Assembly: GCF_016406325.1 (NCBI RefSeq)
Contig: NZ_CP066370.1
Location: 2,852,001 to 2,916,000 of the forward strand
Length of the DNA: 64,000 bases
Reading direction: 5' to 3'
From: Shewanella putrefaciens
GTDB taxonomy: Bacteria > Pseudomonadota > Gammaproteobacteria > Enterobacterales > Shewanellaceae
Part shown: positions 49,846-59,461 of the stretch, piece after piece
How positions within the stretch are numbered: position 1 is the stretch's first letter
How the letters are laid out: each line of letters opens with the position of its first letter
Position numbers and translations under genes: made by a program
Notes under the pieces: model-generated
The model's database searches: none
What the model saw: the letters and a program-made list of their open reading frames with translations, nothing else
Told to the model about the DNA's origin: nothing

Positions 49846-50361
49846 TTATTGCATCACAAAACCGGTGAATAGCACTTTTTCGACCACTTTACGTCCCGTT
49901 ACGGATTGCAGTGTATTTTGAACACTAAGAAGTGCTAATTGACGAGCTTCATCCTTACCTGCTTGAGTGCTTAACTTTTGCACATCTGAACTGCTAAAAG
50001 TTGTCAGGAGAGCATCTTCAATGAGCGGAATATGTTTTTGTATCAGGACCTCATCATCGGAACCTCGGACCATCAGCTGTACTTTAATTTCGACTAAACG
50101 AGCCCGATCTGGCCCGGGTAAATTAAAGAGAAAAGGACGAGGCATGGGCACATAAGAGGCGACCAGTTTATCATTTGAAGGTGTTTCAACCACAGCCTCT
50201 ACAGCTTCAGAGGATGACTCATCTGAACTGCCGAGAAAAAACCATAATGCACCACCAATCAATAGTGCAACGAGTACACCGATACCAATAAAAATAAAAA
50301 GTTTTTTCTTACTTTTAGGCGTATCAGTATTTTCAAGTTCTAACGATTCTTCGTTGGCCAT
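49846..50361 (-). CDS. fliL: Flagellar basal-body protein FliL
   Basis: This stator-associated single-pass membrane protein has 171 residues. A cytoplasmic N-terminus with KSKKK leads into a membrane helix (about 19-41) and a periplasmic domain containing YVPMPRPFLFNLPGPDRARLVEIKVQLMVR. It ends with VEKVLFTGFVMQ, typical of polar-flagellar FliL. It is first after fliK, separated by 91 bp. Confidence 0.94.
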   Translation of the reverse strand: MANEESLELENTDTPKSKKKLFIFIGIGVLVALLIGGALWFFLGSSDESSSEAVEAVVETPSNDKLVASYVPMPRPFLFNLPGPDRARLVEIKVQLMVRGSDDEVLIQKHIPLIEDALLTTFSSSDVQKLSTQAGKDEARQLALLSVQNTLQSVTGRKVVEKVLFTGFVMQ

Positions 50362-50452
50362 TCACTGTGCTCTTCAATTTAGACTTAAGTCTTTACATTT
50401 TATGCATCATATCAAAATGTAACAATGCTATTTAATCCTATAGGTTACCTGC

Positions 50453-51928
50453 TTAAGCGTAATAATCTATACCAGAATGCAGACTAGTAGTTTGATTTAA
50501 ACCTAAATCCAGTTCTTCTGCTGAGAATTCATCCAAATTTGTGCTCCCAGAACCGTTACTTTCGCCAAAACCACCATCGCGACCTTGTTCTTGCTCACCT
50601 TGTGATACATGACTATCTGCGAGTTGCATTCCTTGCTCTTGCAATAATTCACGTAATCGAGGGATAGCTTGCTCAACCATGTCACGGGTTTGAGATTGAG
50701 TCACATGAAACTGTACTTGGGTTTGATCGCCGTGCACTTGGATTTTGACCGTCATATGGCCAAGCTCAGGTGGATCAAGACGAATTTCAGCGTGTTGGAT
50801 ACCATTACTCACCATCGTAATGAGCTGTTGTTTCATCACCGGAGAAAATCGTTGGATCATCTCCTGCATCTGATTTGGCGTTTCAACGCCTTGACGCAGT
50901 GAAAGTTGAATTTGCGGGATATCTTGACGATTCACTTGCGGTTGAGTAGGTGATGTTGTCACTGAAACGGGTTTAAACTCAGAGGCGACTTCGTCATCAA
51001 GATTAAATGCCGTCGGTGAACTTGATTCTAATGTAACAGCTAACTTGGCATCTTTAAGTTGTACGTTTGTCGCAAGCCGTTCTGATCCATCTAGCTCAAT
51101 GTTTTTCGGAGTTGCCACATCCTCCGCAGTCCCTAATGTATTTAAGGCTGCAGTGGTTGCACTAACAAAAGATTCCTTCTTTGTACCATCAATACTGTTT
51201 GTATCTTTTAGACCCGTTGTAAAAGCATTTTGTTGGGCAATAGACGACTTATCTGCAGAAAAAGACCTGATACTATCATTTTCTCCCATAATAGGTTGAG
51301 CATCTACTATCCCTTGTTTCTGTTGTTTAGCGGCTTCTTGGCTAACCAATTCGACCGTGCTTTCTTCAACCAATACGCTCTGCTCTGGCAGTTCCCCATT
51401 GTTTTGTGACGCAATAGCTCCATCTAGCATGGCTGGCGTTGATAGGGGTAAAGCCAAATTAATGTCGGGTAAGTTAGTGGCATCAGCCTCAGCAATCAAA
51501 GCTACACCCGATTCATCCGTATCTGACGAATCAACTAATAACTCGGCTAATTTATCTAACTCAGAGGAAAAACAACTCTCAGCTTCAACGGCAGAAGTAC
51601 CAATATCCAGATCCATTTCCTGCAGTAGCGGCAATTTGTCGCCCTCTGCGGCCGTTTTTTTCATTTCGTTTGCCATGCTAATCTGGGCAAAAATCAAACT
51701 CACATCATCCTCTTCATCTTGGGATATATCATTGGAGGATGCTGATTTAGTCAGTTCAATCGCGCGTTCTTGAGACGTTGAAGGCTTTTGGGTAGATGAG
51801 GAAACACTGTTAACAGAGGCTAAAGCTGCAGAAAAATCTTCACTACGCGTTTCTGGAGTCGATGCTTTACCTGCGCTTGCATTATTATTTGCCGCTTTTG
51901 GTAATAATATATTCGTCATTTGTTGCAT
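50453..51928 (-). CDS. fliK: Flagellar hook-length control protein FliK
   Basis: FliK measures hook length and triggers the FlhB switch. The 491-residue protein has a long Ser/Ala/Glu-rich region (about 1-345) and a conserved C-terminal domain (about 350-450). That domain contains LSLRQGVETPNQMQEMIQRF and the hallmark AEIRLDPPELGHMTVKIQVHGDQTQVQFHV. I chose the ATG at 51928 with GGGAG five bases upstream; the frame stays open to 52000. A sigma54 promoter match lies at 52019-52034. A second FliK-like gene lies at 29161-31080. Confidence 0.95.
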   Translation of the reverse strand: MQQMTNILLPKAANNNASAGKASTPETRSEDFSAALASVNSVSSSTQKPSTSQERAIELTKSASSNDISQDEEDDVSLIFAQISMANEMKKTAAEGDKLPLLQEMDLDIGTSAVEAESCFSSELDKLAELLVDSSDTDESGVALIAEADATNLPDINLALPLSTPAMLDGAIASQNNGELPEQSVLVEESTVELVSQEAAKQQKQGIVDAQPIMGENDSIRSFSADKSSIAQQNAFTTGLKDTNSIDGTKKESFVSATTAALNTLGTAEDVATPKNIELDGSERLATNVQLKDAKLAVTLESSSPTAFNLDDEVASEFKPVSVTTSPTQPQVNRQDIPQIQLSLRQGVETPNQMQEMIQRFSPVMKQQLITMVSNGIQHAEIRLDPPELGHMTVKIQVHGDQTQVQFHVTQSQTRDMVEQAIPRLRELLQEQGMQLADSHVSQGEQEQGRDGGFGESNGSGSTNLDEFSAEELDLGLNQTTSLHSGIDYYA

Positions 51929-52018
51929 ATCGGCTCCCAAACCACCCCAGTTAAACTCAACAGTAACGGAGTAAAACGTCAATTTATGCTGTAAAAGCAA
52001 TGTTGTGTATGAAATTAA

Positions 52019-52034
52019 GCAAATAAAATGCCAA
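52019..52034 (-). promoter_or_regulatory. Sigma54 promoter upstream of fliK
   Basis: The minus strand reads TTGGCATTTTATTTGC, with GG and GC separated by 10 bases. It is about 90 bp upstream of the fliK start, in the gap after fliJ. Confidence 0.85.
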
Positions 52035-52094
52035 CATGAAAGTTATGTGATAGTTAACAAGATTTACGAAAGCGCGTATCGGCGCAAATACAGA

Positions 52095-52538
52095 CTATTT
52101 ATGTCGGCGGTAAAACTGTTGAGATGCAAACTCATCGGTCATTTTCTGCTCTCTTTTCAATTCTAATGCATCGCGTTTTTTCGCTTTATTAGCGAGAAGC
52201 AGTTCAACTGCCTTGCGCTTCTTTTGTTTTTCTAGCCAATGGTGCTGACGATACTCTTTTTGCTTTTCGCCATCAGCCACCACCCGGTTTTGTTGGGCTA
52301 TGGCATCATCAATCTGACGAATAAAACGATGAAATTGGTGATAATGACTTGCGCTAATCGCTTGACCTTGCTGAGACTGCATTTGCTTCATGTAATCTAA
52401 ACGATAGTTGTTTAAGGCATTGAGCTGATGTTGGCGTTTTTGACATTCTAATTGGGCCGATTTCAGTAAGAGCGAGGCTTGCTCTTCAGCATCAAGCGCT
52501 AAATTAAGTACCAGTAATAAGGGATCTGCATTCGCCAT
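52095..52538 (-). CDS. fliJ: Flagellar export chaperone FliJ
   Basis: This soluble coiled-coil protein of 147 residues escorts substrates and links FlhA to the FliH-FliI ATPase. It is helical throughout, starting MANADPLLLVLNLALDAEEQAS, with heptad-like charged helices and a very basic C-terminus. Two adjacent ATGs exist; the second, at 52538, is better spaced from GAGG. Confidence 0.93.
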   Translation of the reverse strand: MANADPLLLVLNLALDAEEQASLLLKSAQLECQKRQHQLNALNNYRLDYMKQMQSQQGQAISASHYHQFHRFIRQIDDAIAQQNRVVADGEKQKEYRQHHWLEKQKKRKAVELLLANKAKKRDALELKREQKMTDEFASQQFYRRHK

Positions 52539-52549
52539 CATGGCCTCGG

Positions 52550-53887
52550 TTATTTACACTGTGCAGCAAGTTGAGCCAGCATCGATTGACTATCTGCAAA
52601 GCTAAAGGCATCACGCATGGTTTGCCTTAAGAAGGCATTCATCGCCGGTTGCAGACGTATCGCATTATCGATCCGAGGATCACTACCTTGGGCATAGGCC
52701 CCGATAGAAATCAAATCCCGATTCTGTTGATATAAAGAATAGGTTTGCTTTACACGACGCATCGCTTCTAAATGCTCATTAGAAATAACCATCGGAGCAA
52801 CACGGCTAATTGATGCTTCAATATCAATCGCGGGATAGTGCCCCGAATCAGCCAGAGCACGCGATAATACGATATGGCCATCCAGAATCGCTCTTGATGC
52901 ATCGGCAATCGGATCTTGTTGATCATCGCCTTCGGTCAATACGGTATAAAACGCCGTAATAGATCCCTGTCCAGGACCACCATTACCCGCACGTTCGACA
53001 AGACGGGGCAATTTAGCAAATACTGATGGTGGATAACCTTTTGTTGCAGGCGGCTCCCCCACCACTAAAGCGATTTCCCGCTGCGCTTGGGCATATCGAG
53101 TCAAGCTATCCATCAATAACAACACGTTATAGCCTAAATCACGGAAATACTCAGCGATACGCGTTGACGTTTCACAGGCGCGAAGGCGCATTAAGGGTGA
53201 GGTATCCGCCGGAGCCGCAATAACAACGGAGCGAGCTCGCCCCTTTTCACCCAAAATTTCTTCAATAAATTCTTTAACTTCTCGTCCCCGTTCACCAACC
53301 AACCCCACCACAATAATATCTGCAGTAGTACCACGGGTCATCATACCCAGAAGCACACTTTTACCGACACCAGAGCCCGCAAAGAGTCCCATGCGCTGAC
53401 CTTTACCAACGGTCAACATGGCATTAATCGCACGTACGCCAACATCAAGGGGTTCCGTTATTGCACGGCGAGATAAGGGATTAATGGCAGAATTATGTCT
53501 TGGTGCATATTGATCGGTTTGCAGCGCACCTAATCCATCAAGAGGAACACCATTTCCATCGAGTACACGGCCTAATAAAGATAAGCCTACTTTAAGCCCT
53601 GTTTGCTCTCCAAGTGGAATGACTCTCGCTCCAGGGAGTACACCTCGTAACTCTTCAATGGGCATAAGATAGAGTAACTCATCATCAAACCCGACCACCT
53701 CAGCCACTAAATCTCCCGCCATGGTTTCGATAGAACACAAACTACCAACAGGCGCACGGCAACCACTCGCCTCTAAAGTGAGACCAACAACCCGCACCAA
53801 TTGCCCACTGGCAACGGCGCGAAAAGGAGGTACTTTATCAATATATTGGTGGAATTTACTCAGCAGCTGGTGTTGACGGTTTTGCAT
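52550..53887 (-). CDS. fliI: Flagellar export ATPase FliI
   Basis: This F1-beta-like ATPase of the export apparatus has 445 residues. The Walker A motif GSGVGKS is at about 171-177, Walker [21 protein letters not shown] follows near 250-270, and the family signature [23 protein letters not shown] near 277-300. The frame is open to 53998 through the end of fliH. I chose the ATG at 53887 because GGAG is six bases upstream and the length is then normal. Confidence 0.97.
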   Translation of the reverse strand: MQNRQHQLLSKFHQYIDKVPPFRAVASGQLVRVVGLTLEASGCRAPVGSLCSIETMAGDLVAEVVGFDDELLYLMPIEELRGVLPGARVIPLGEQTGLKVGLSLLGRVLDGNGVPLDGLGALQTDQYAPRHNSAINPLSRRAITEPLDVGVRAINAMLTVGKGQRMGLFAGSGVGKSVLLGMMTRGTTADIIVVGLVGERGREVKEFIEEILGEKGRARSVVIAAPADTSPLMRLRACETSTRIAEYFRDLGYNVLLLMDSLTRYAQAQREIALVVGEPPATKGYPPSVFAKLPRLVERAGNGGPGQGSITAFYTVLTEGDDQQDPIADASRAILDGHIVLSRALADSGHYPAIDIEASISRVAPMVISNEHLEAMRRVKQTYSLYQQNRDLISIGAYAQGSDPRIDNAIRLQPAMNAFLRQTMRDAFSFADSQSMLAQLAAQCK

Positions 53888-54812
53888 CTTGATCTCCATT
53901 CGTTTGGAGTGAATCAATATCTGACTCAGTTTGCATAAGTTCCGATCCCGCAGCATCCTGATTATGATGTGATATTCTTGCGGCATCTTCTGCGGCAAGT
54001 GCTTCCTGTCGTTGTTGCTGCTGTTGCGTTAAATGGGCATGTTGACTTCGTAGAGATTCAAATACTGCATCTATTCGCGATGGTAAACTTAAATCAACCA
54101 AGGAACGCTGACTACTAATAATGCACTCTCCAGGGCTTAGAGAGGGATCGACTTCGAGTTGCCATTGATTGCGCGCCAATTGAGCTGCGGAATATAGTTT
54201 CTCAACGAGGATAACGTCATCAGGGTGCAACCTAATAGTCACTGCTTGCTCTTTAATAGGTAAAGATTCAATACCAAGACGTAAAGCGGAAAGTATTTGT
54301 TCAGGATGGGTTTTTAACTCATGTCCAATAACAGATTTAGCCAGTGCCATCGCTAAGGTCATTAAAGATAACTCAATGTCGCCATCGAGAAGTTGTAAGG
54401 GTTTTTCAAACTGATTGAGTAACGATTCAAAACGATTGATTAAACCCTTTGCTTCTTCAAGACCCGTTTCTAAGCCTTGTTCATGGCCCTGTGTAAAACC
54501 TTCTTGATGACCTTGCGCTAATCCTTCTAAACGTCCTTTTTCTAACCCCTCATTAAAACCTTGTGTTTTACCTTCACTAAAGCCTTCTTCTTCCGCTTGA
54601 GCTCGAATATGCTCAATTTCAGCCATTGTGGGAGGTGCGATAGCTTCTACCGTGACTGGTTTGATGTGCTTACCAGAGTAGCCAAACAAATTAGAGATGC
54701 TTTCATCCTCAACCTCTGTCACATCGGGTAGGTTCCAGTGACTAAATTCGATTTCACTGTCACTGACAATCTTATCCGACAATTTATTGTCACTCGGATT
54801 AGAGGAACTCAT
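53856..54812 (-). CDS. fliH: Flagellar export ATPase regulator FliH
   Basis: FliH binds and restrains FliI and links it to the C-ring. The 318-residue protein has an N-terminal region with FSHWNLPDV and a striking central glycine-repeat helix (about 85-125: [25 protein letters not shown]...), the GxxxG pattern typical of FliH. A C-terminal domain with [12 protein letters not shown] and [11 protein letters not shown] follows. It overlaps fliG at its start and fliI at its end. Confidence 0.94.
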   Translation of the reverse strand: MSSSNPSDNKLSDKIVSDSEIEFSHWNLPDVTEVEDESISNLFGYSGKHIKPVTVEAIAPPTMAEIEHIRAQAEEEGFSEGKTQGFNEGLEKGRLEGLAQGHQEGFTQGHEQGLETGLEEAKGLINRFESLLNQFEKPLQLLDGDIELSLMTLAMALAKSVIGHELKTHPEQILSALRLGIESLPIKEQAVTIRLHPDDVILVEKLYSAAQLARNQWQLEVDPSLSPGECIISSQRSLVDLSLPSRIDAVFESLRSQHAHLTQQQQQRQEALAAEDAARISHHNQDAAGSELMQTESDIDSLQTNGDQDAKPSTPAAE

Positions 54813-55845
54813 CGCCACCACCGCCGCCTAACATAATTTCACCGCTATCACTTAAACGACGAGCAATAGAGAGGATTTCTTTCTGTGCAACCTCCACTTC
54901 GCTGATACGAATAGGTCCCATAGCTTCAAGATCATCACGCAGTAACTCTGCGGCTCGCTTGGACATATTGCCTAACAGTTTTTCTTTAAGTTGATCGTCA
55001 GTTCCCTTAAGCGCCTTCAATAACACATCCTGTTGTACTTCACGCAACAGGATTTGAATACCACGGTCGTCCACATCGATAAGGTTTTCGAAGACAAACA
55101 TGAGATCTTGGATTTGTTGCGCCATTTCTTCGTCGGATTCGCGCATAGTTTCCATCAATTGGCTTTCGATGCCCGTGTCTAAGTAGTTCATAATATTGGC
55201 GGCTGCTTTTAAGCCACCCATTTTCGCTGCTTGTGCGCCACCTTGACCCGCAAACTGTTTCTCCATGATATCGTTCAATTCCTGCAAGGCTGCGGGTTGA
55301 ACTTCTTCAAGGTTAGCAATTCGCATCATTAAGTCTAAGCGAGTATTTTCAGGAAATTGACCAAAAATCTCTGCGGCCTGATCGGGTTCTAAATAAGACA
55401 ATACAATGGTTTGGATCTGCGGATGCTCATTCTGGATGATTGTCGCCACTTGGCGCGCATCCATCCATTTGAGGGAGTCTAAGCCTTTAGCACCACTGCC
55501 CATGATGATTTGTTCAATTAAATTACCCGCTTTGTCTGCACCTAATGCTGCCGTTAGCGCCTTACGAACGAATTCTTCACTGTTAAAACCGATAGAGGAA
55601 TATTTTTGAATATCATCAAGAAAAAGCTTATGCACACCAACCACTTTCTCTTGGCCAAAATCCTCCATTGCGGCCATGGCCATCCCCACCTTTTGCACTT
55701 GTTTGGGCTCTAAGTGCTTGAGGATAGAAGCGGCGTCGGCTTCGCTTAAACTTAAGAGTAAAATTGCCGTCTTCTCGATACCGCTCATGTCCTTCACATT
55801 AAAGCTTGAGACTTCAGCGGCTTCTTTTGTTTTATTCTCAGCCAT
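54799..55845 (-). CDS. fliG: Flagellar motor switch protein FliG
   Basis: FliG couples the stator to rotation. The 348-residue protein has the three FliG domains: an N-terminal domain with MSGIEKTAILLLSLSE, a middle domain with EHPQIQTIVLSYLEPDQAAEIF (EHPQ motif), and a C-terminal domain with the charged torque helix LLRDDLEAMGPIRISEVEVAQKEIL. Its start overlaps the fliF stop by 8 bp. Confidence 0.97.
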   Translation of the reverse strand: MAENKTKEAAEVSSFNVKDMSGIEKTAILLLSLSEADAASILKHLEPKQVQKVGMAMAAMEDFGQEKVVGVHKLFLDDIQKYSSIGFNSEEFVRKALTAALGADKAGNLIEQIIMGSGAKGLDSLKWMDARQVATIIQNEHPQIQTIVLSYLEPDQAAEIFGQFPENTRLDLMMRIANLEEVQPAALQELNDIMEKQFAGQGGAQAAKMGGLKAAANIMNYLDTGIESQLMETMRESDEEMAQQIQDLMFVFENLIDVDDRGIQILLREVQQDVLLKALKGTDDQLKEKLLGNMSKRAAELLRDDLEAMGPIRISEVEVAQKEILSIARRLSDSGEIMLGGGGGDEFL

Positions 55846-57532
55846 TATCTTGTAACCAGTTTTTCACGACTTGAGTGGAAAGCTCGGGCTCATTTGCCAC
55901 AAGCGCACGGATAGCTTTAATCATATCATCATCTTTATGAAGATTAGGGATAAGAATTGAGCCATCATCGGCATAACTGTATTCTGCTTCTTTGGTATTA
56001 AGCATACCTAAGGTGTCGGCAGCGTACTGATCTTCAATTTCCGCCAGTTCATTACCCAGTCTTGAATCATCTGGCATGTTTACACTATCAGGATAAATAA
56101 GGCGTTTTAGCATTGGACGAACCACGGCCAATATCAATACTAGGATCACCAAGGCGCCAACACCCAATTTTACCGCACGCCAGAACCACGGCTGTTCCCA
56201 TAATTCAGGAGATGGTATGTCTTCCATCAGTTGATCCATAAAAGGAACGGTAACCACTTCCAACACATCACCACGTTGTGTGCTGAATCCTACCGCACCT
56301 TCTAGTAAACGACGAATGTTGGTTAACTCTTGCTCAGTACGGGCAACGCGTGCCACTTGCCCATTTTCATCTGCAGCACCGGGTTTAAAGTCCACAGCAA
56401 CTGAAACACTAATTCGTCTGACTACCCCAATTTGCTGACGGGTATGGCTAATGGTGGTATCGAGCTCGAAATTTCGTGTTGCTTCACGGTGAGAGTTACC
56501 CACAACCACTTTTTCAGATGCATTGGTTGCATCTTCAGGAATATCTGACTCCATTGGCGGTTGATTTGACAGAGCACCAGGGATCCCCCCCGTAGTGCCA
56601 CCGGTAGAGTTATTCTCAACCGTCATTTCACTGCGTAATGCTGGTAAATCAGGATTAAAGCGCTTGGCTGTTTGTTCGACTGCGGTAAAGTCCATGCTAA
56701 CATCGACTTGGGAAGTAAAGTTATCAGGCCCTAAAATGGGGACTAAAATTGATTCAATTTTTGTGCGATATTCAGCTTCTTTTTGTTGTACTAATTCGAG
56801 TTCTCTACGCGCCCTAGCGGAAACGCCATCTTGGCTCCCTGAGTTAAGCAAACGACCATTTGAATCAGTGACGGTAACACGCGATGGTTCCAACCCTTGC
56901 ACGGCTGAGGCAACAATATCAACAATGGCATCCACCTCTCCTTGGCCTAAACCGCCACGACGAGTATTGATAACCACGGTTGCGCTAGGTTGGGAAGTAT
57001 TACGGGCAAAGACGTTTTCTTTGGGAAGTGCGAGAATCACTTTTGCGCGACTGACACTTTGTAGCTGCTCAATAGCGCGGGCAAGGTTTTCTTCTTGGCT
57101 GTGTTTAAGACGCGCTTGTTCCATCCTTTGGCTGACACCAAAACCACTGTCTTGGGTTAAAAAATCTTTACTTGTAGTGCCACCATCAATCCCTGCTCGG
57201 CTTAACATCAGTTTGACTTCTTGATATTTATCCTCAGGTACTTTAATAACATCAACCTCGATCTGATACTTGATCTTATTCTTATCCAAGACATCGAGTA
57301 CTTGTACCATTTCCTGAGTTTCCATTTTTCCTAATGGACGATACTCAGGTTCCTGAGCCCATAACATCACAAAAACGGCTAGGGCTAAGCAGATTGCCAA
57401 CGCAAGGATCATGGTAATTTGGCGCATCATATCGACACCGCCAAGACTCCCCATCACACCTGACTTATGTTCTTCTTGGACACCTTGGTCTGCTAAATCG
57501 GAATTAGACCCGACAATCATTTCTGTGCTCAC
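55838..57532 (-). CDS. fliF: Flagellar MS-ring protein FliF
   Basis: FliF forms the inner-membrane MS ring. The 564-residue protein has a first membrane helix (about 38-60) and ring-building motifs with YRPLGKMETQEMVQVLDVLDKNKIKYQIE and VSRAKVILALPKENVFARNTSQPSATVVINTRRGGLGQGEVDAIVDIV. A large periplasmic loop follows, then a second helix (about 448-468) and a C-terminal FliG-binding tail. The start is GTG at 57532. Confidence 0.97.
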   Translation of the reverse strand: MSTEMIVGSNSDLADQGVQEEHKSGVMGSLGGVDMMRQITMILALAICLALAVFVMLWAQEPEYRPLGKMETQEMVQVLDVLDKNKIKYQIEVDVIKVPEDKYQEVKLMLSRAGIDGGTTSKDFLTQDSGFGVSQRMEQARLKHSQEENLARAIEQLQSVSRAKVILALPKENVFARNTSQPSATVVINTRRGGLGQGEVDAIVDIVASAVQGLEPSRVTVTDSNGRLLNSGSQDGVSARARRELELVQQKEAEYRTKIESILVPILGPDNFTSQVDVSMDFTAVEQTAKRFNPDLPALRSEMTVENNSTGGTTGGIPGALSNQPPMESDIPEDATNASEKVVVGNSHREATRNFELDTTISHTRQQIGVVRRISVSVAVDFKPGAADENGQVARVARTEQELTNIRRLLEGAVGFSTQRGDVLEVVTVPFMDQLMEDIPSPELWEQPWFWRAVKLGVGALVILVLILAVVRPMLKRLIYPDSVNMPDDSRLGNELAEIEDQYAADTLGMLNTKEAEYSYADDGSILIPNLHKDDDMIKAIRALVANEPELSTQVVKNWLQDNG

Positions 57533-57564
57533 AATTCGTACCTGCTGATTGGGTTATTCTCGGC

Positions 57565-57900
57565 CTAAACAGGCATACTCATTATTTCTTTATAAGCTTC
57601 GACAAGTTTATTACGCACTTGTACCGTCGCTTCAAATGCCACACTTGCTTTCTCTCTGGCAATCACAGTATCCGACAAGCTCACTGTCGTGTCACCCATC
57701 TCTAATCGCGTTGCCAAGTTTGATGACGTTGATTGTAAGCCGCTGACATTGCCAACAGCCTGCGAGAGTGGCTGACCGAAATCGGCACCACTGGTGTTAT
57801 TTACCTGCTGCATAATATTCGGTGAGATACCGAAAGACGGTGTTATTTCACCTTTGAGTGACTGCATTTCTTGCAGAAATGTATTTGCGCCTATTTGCAT
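57565..57900 (-). CDS. fliE: Flagellar hook-basal body protein FliE
   Basis: This rod-base protein of 111 residues is exported and joins the MS ring to the rod. It has a polar N-terminal region and the conserved C-terminal half SLSDTVIAREKASVAFEATVQVRNKLVEAYKEIMSMPV. I chose the ATG at 57900 with GGGAG six bases upstream. A sigma54 promoter lies at 57955-57972. Confidence 0.96.
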   Translation of the reverse strand: MQIGANTFLQEMQSLKGEITPSFGISPNIMQQVNNTSGADFGQPLSQAVGNVSGLQSTSSNLATRLEMGDTTVSLSDTVIAREKASVAFEATVQVRNKLVEAYKEIMSMPV

Positions 57901-57954
57901 GCTGAGCTCCCAGTCGTCGAATTCTTGACGATCAAAATATCGATAATGAGGAAT

Positions 57955-57972
57955 ATGCAAAATAATGGCCAA
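57955..57972 (-). promoter_or_regulatory. Sigma54 promoter upstream of fliE
   Basis: The minus strand reads TTGGCCATTATTTTGCAT, with GG-N10-GC spacing. It lies 55 bp upstream of fliE and would drive the fliEFGHIJ operon. Confidence 0.82.
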
Positions 57973-58057
57973 GTTTAAAACCAGCCATTTAAAATAGACA
58001 AATAAGGGATACTAAAAAGCATTGGAAGATTAACTCACTAGGTAAATCAGCAAGATA

Positions 58058-58097
58058 CAAATGCACCTTAATCCTAAAAGGCATTAAAGTGCATTTG
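58058..58097 (-). terminator. Hairpin between flrC and fliE (possible terminator)
   Basis: CAAATGCAC and GTGCATTTG form a 9-bp stem, extended by TTAAT/ATTAA after one mismatch. It lies 24 bp after the flrC stop and upstream of the fliE promoter. It has no clear U tract, so termination may be weak, or the hairpin may have another role. Confidence 0.5.
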
Positions 58098-58120
58098 CTA
58101 ATCATGCATTTTTACTGAAG

Positions 58121-59461
58121 TTAACTGGGTAATTGAATCCCCATATCTCGCATACGAGCCATTTTATATCGTAATGTTCGAGCGCTGATCCCCAGTTTTT
58201 CAGCCACAAGTTTTCGGCTCCCCTGACACTGGGCTAAGGTTTCTAAAATAATCACATGTTCCTGTGCTTTAAGCTCTTCACCTAACCCTTCTGGCTCAGA
58301 CGCTGACACTTCAGATTCATCATTTATCAACACACCCTGCACATCAATAATAATATCATTGGCGGTAATCACAGAACCTGTCCGTAAAATCAAGGCTCTT
58401 TGGACAATATTATCTAGCTCTCGCACGTTTCCTGGCCAGCGATGGCTAAGCAAACGCCGGCATGCTTGTTCATCCAATTCAGGTGTAGCGCCGATATTGA
58501 GAGCCTTTGCATGCTTAGCCAATAAATGGCGAGCAAGCGGTAAGATATCAGCAGGCCTTTGATTCAGTGCAGGCCATGTTAATGGGAATACATTGATACG
58601 GTAATAAAGATCTTCCCTAAATCCACCTGCGGCCACTACCGCTTTTAAATCACGATTTGAGGTCGCCAATACACGAACATCGAGCTTAATCGTCTTACGA
58701 CCACCTAAGCGCTCAACTTCGCGCTCCTGTAACACCCGTAACAACTTTGCCTGCAAACCTAAGTCCATTTCCGATATTTCATCGAGCAGCAAAGTTCCAC
58801 CTTGTGCTTGTTCAAACTTACCAGGGCATGCTTGGTAAGCACCAGTAAATGCGCCCTTTTCATATCCGAAGAGAGTTGCTTCAAGCATATTTTCAGGAAT
58901 AGCTGCACAGTTGATGGCAACAAAGGCTTGTTCGGCGCGGCTGCTATGCTGATGAATATAACGAGCGAGTACTTCTTTACCCGAACCACTGGGTCCCATG
59001 ATCATCACAGAAGCATCGGATGCTGCAACGCGTTGTGCTAGTGATAACAATGCAAGACTCTTCTCATCTGCAACAATAGGTTTATCCGCGTTAGTTTTTA
59101 ATGGTAAATAGCGAGATACTTGATTTAACAATACTTCTGGCGCAAAGGGTTTGGCTAAATAGTCAACCGCACCTAATTTAATCGCGCTAACGGCACTGCC
59201 AATCGTGGCGTAGGCCGTCATCAGTAATACAGGCAGTTTTGGGTGATGTTGTTGCAGGTAATTTAGCAAGCCTAAACCGCCAATTCCCTGCATCTGCACA
59301 TCACTTATCACTAAATCAAATTGATGTTGTTTTAATGCAAGAATGGCATCTTCACCACAAGCCACATCAATACATTCATACTGCGCAAGTAATAAAGTAT
59401 CGAGTAAGGCTTCCCTTAATGAGGCGTCGTCTTCAACTAAGAGTAACTTGGCTTCAGACAT
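58121..59461 (-). CDS. flrC: Sigma54-dependent response regulator FlrC
   Basis: FlrC, phosphorylated by FlrB, activates class III flagellar promoters with sigma54. The 446-residue protein has a receiver with phospho-Asp54 and Lys104. An AAA+ domain (about 130-370) carries Walker A GPSGSGKE, the sigma54-contacting GAFTGA loop and GGTLLLDEISEMD. A C-terminal Fis-type HTH carries CQGSRKLVAEKLGISARTLRYKMARM. The start is the ATG at 59461 after GGAG. It overlaps the flrB stop by 8 bp. Confidence 0.95.
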   Translation of the reverse strand: MSEAKLLLVEDDASLREALLDTLLLAQYECIDVACGEDAILALKQHQFDLVISDVQMQGIGGLGLLNYLQQHHPKLPVLLMTAYATIGSAVSAIKLGAVDYLAKPFAPEVLLNQVSRYLPLKTNADKPIVADEKSLALLSLAQRVAASDASVMIMGPSGSGKEVLARYIHQHSSRAEQAFVAINCAAIPENMLEATLFGYEKGAFTGAYQACPGKFEQAQGGTLLLDEISEMDLGLQAKLLRVLQEREVERLGGRKTIKLDVRVLATSNRDLKAVVAAGGFREDLYYRINVFPLTWPALNQRPADILPLARHLLAKHAKALNIGATPELDEQACRRLLSHRWPGNVRELDNIVQRALILRTGSVITANDIIIDVQGVLINDESEVSASEPEGLGEELKAQEHVIILETLAQCQGSRKLVAEKLGISARTLRYKMARMRDMGIQLPS

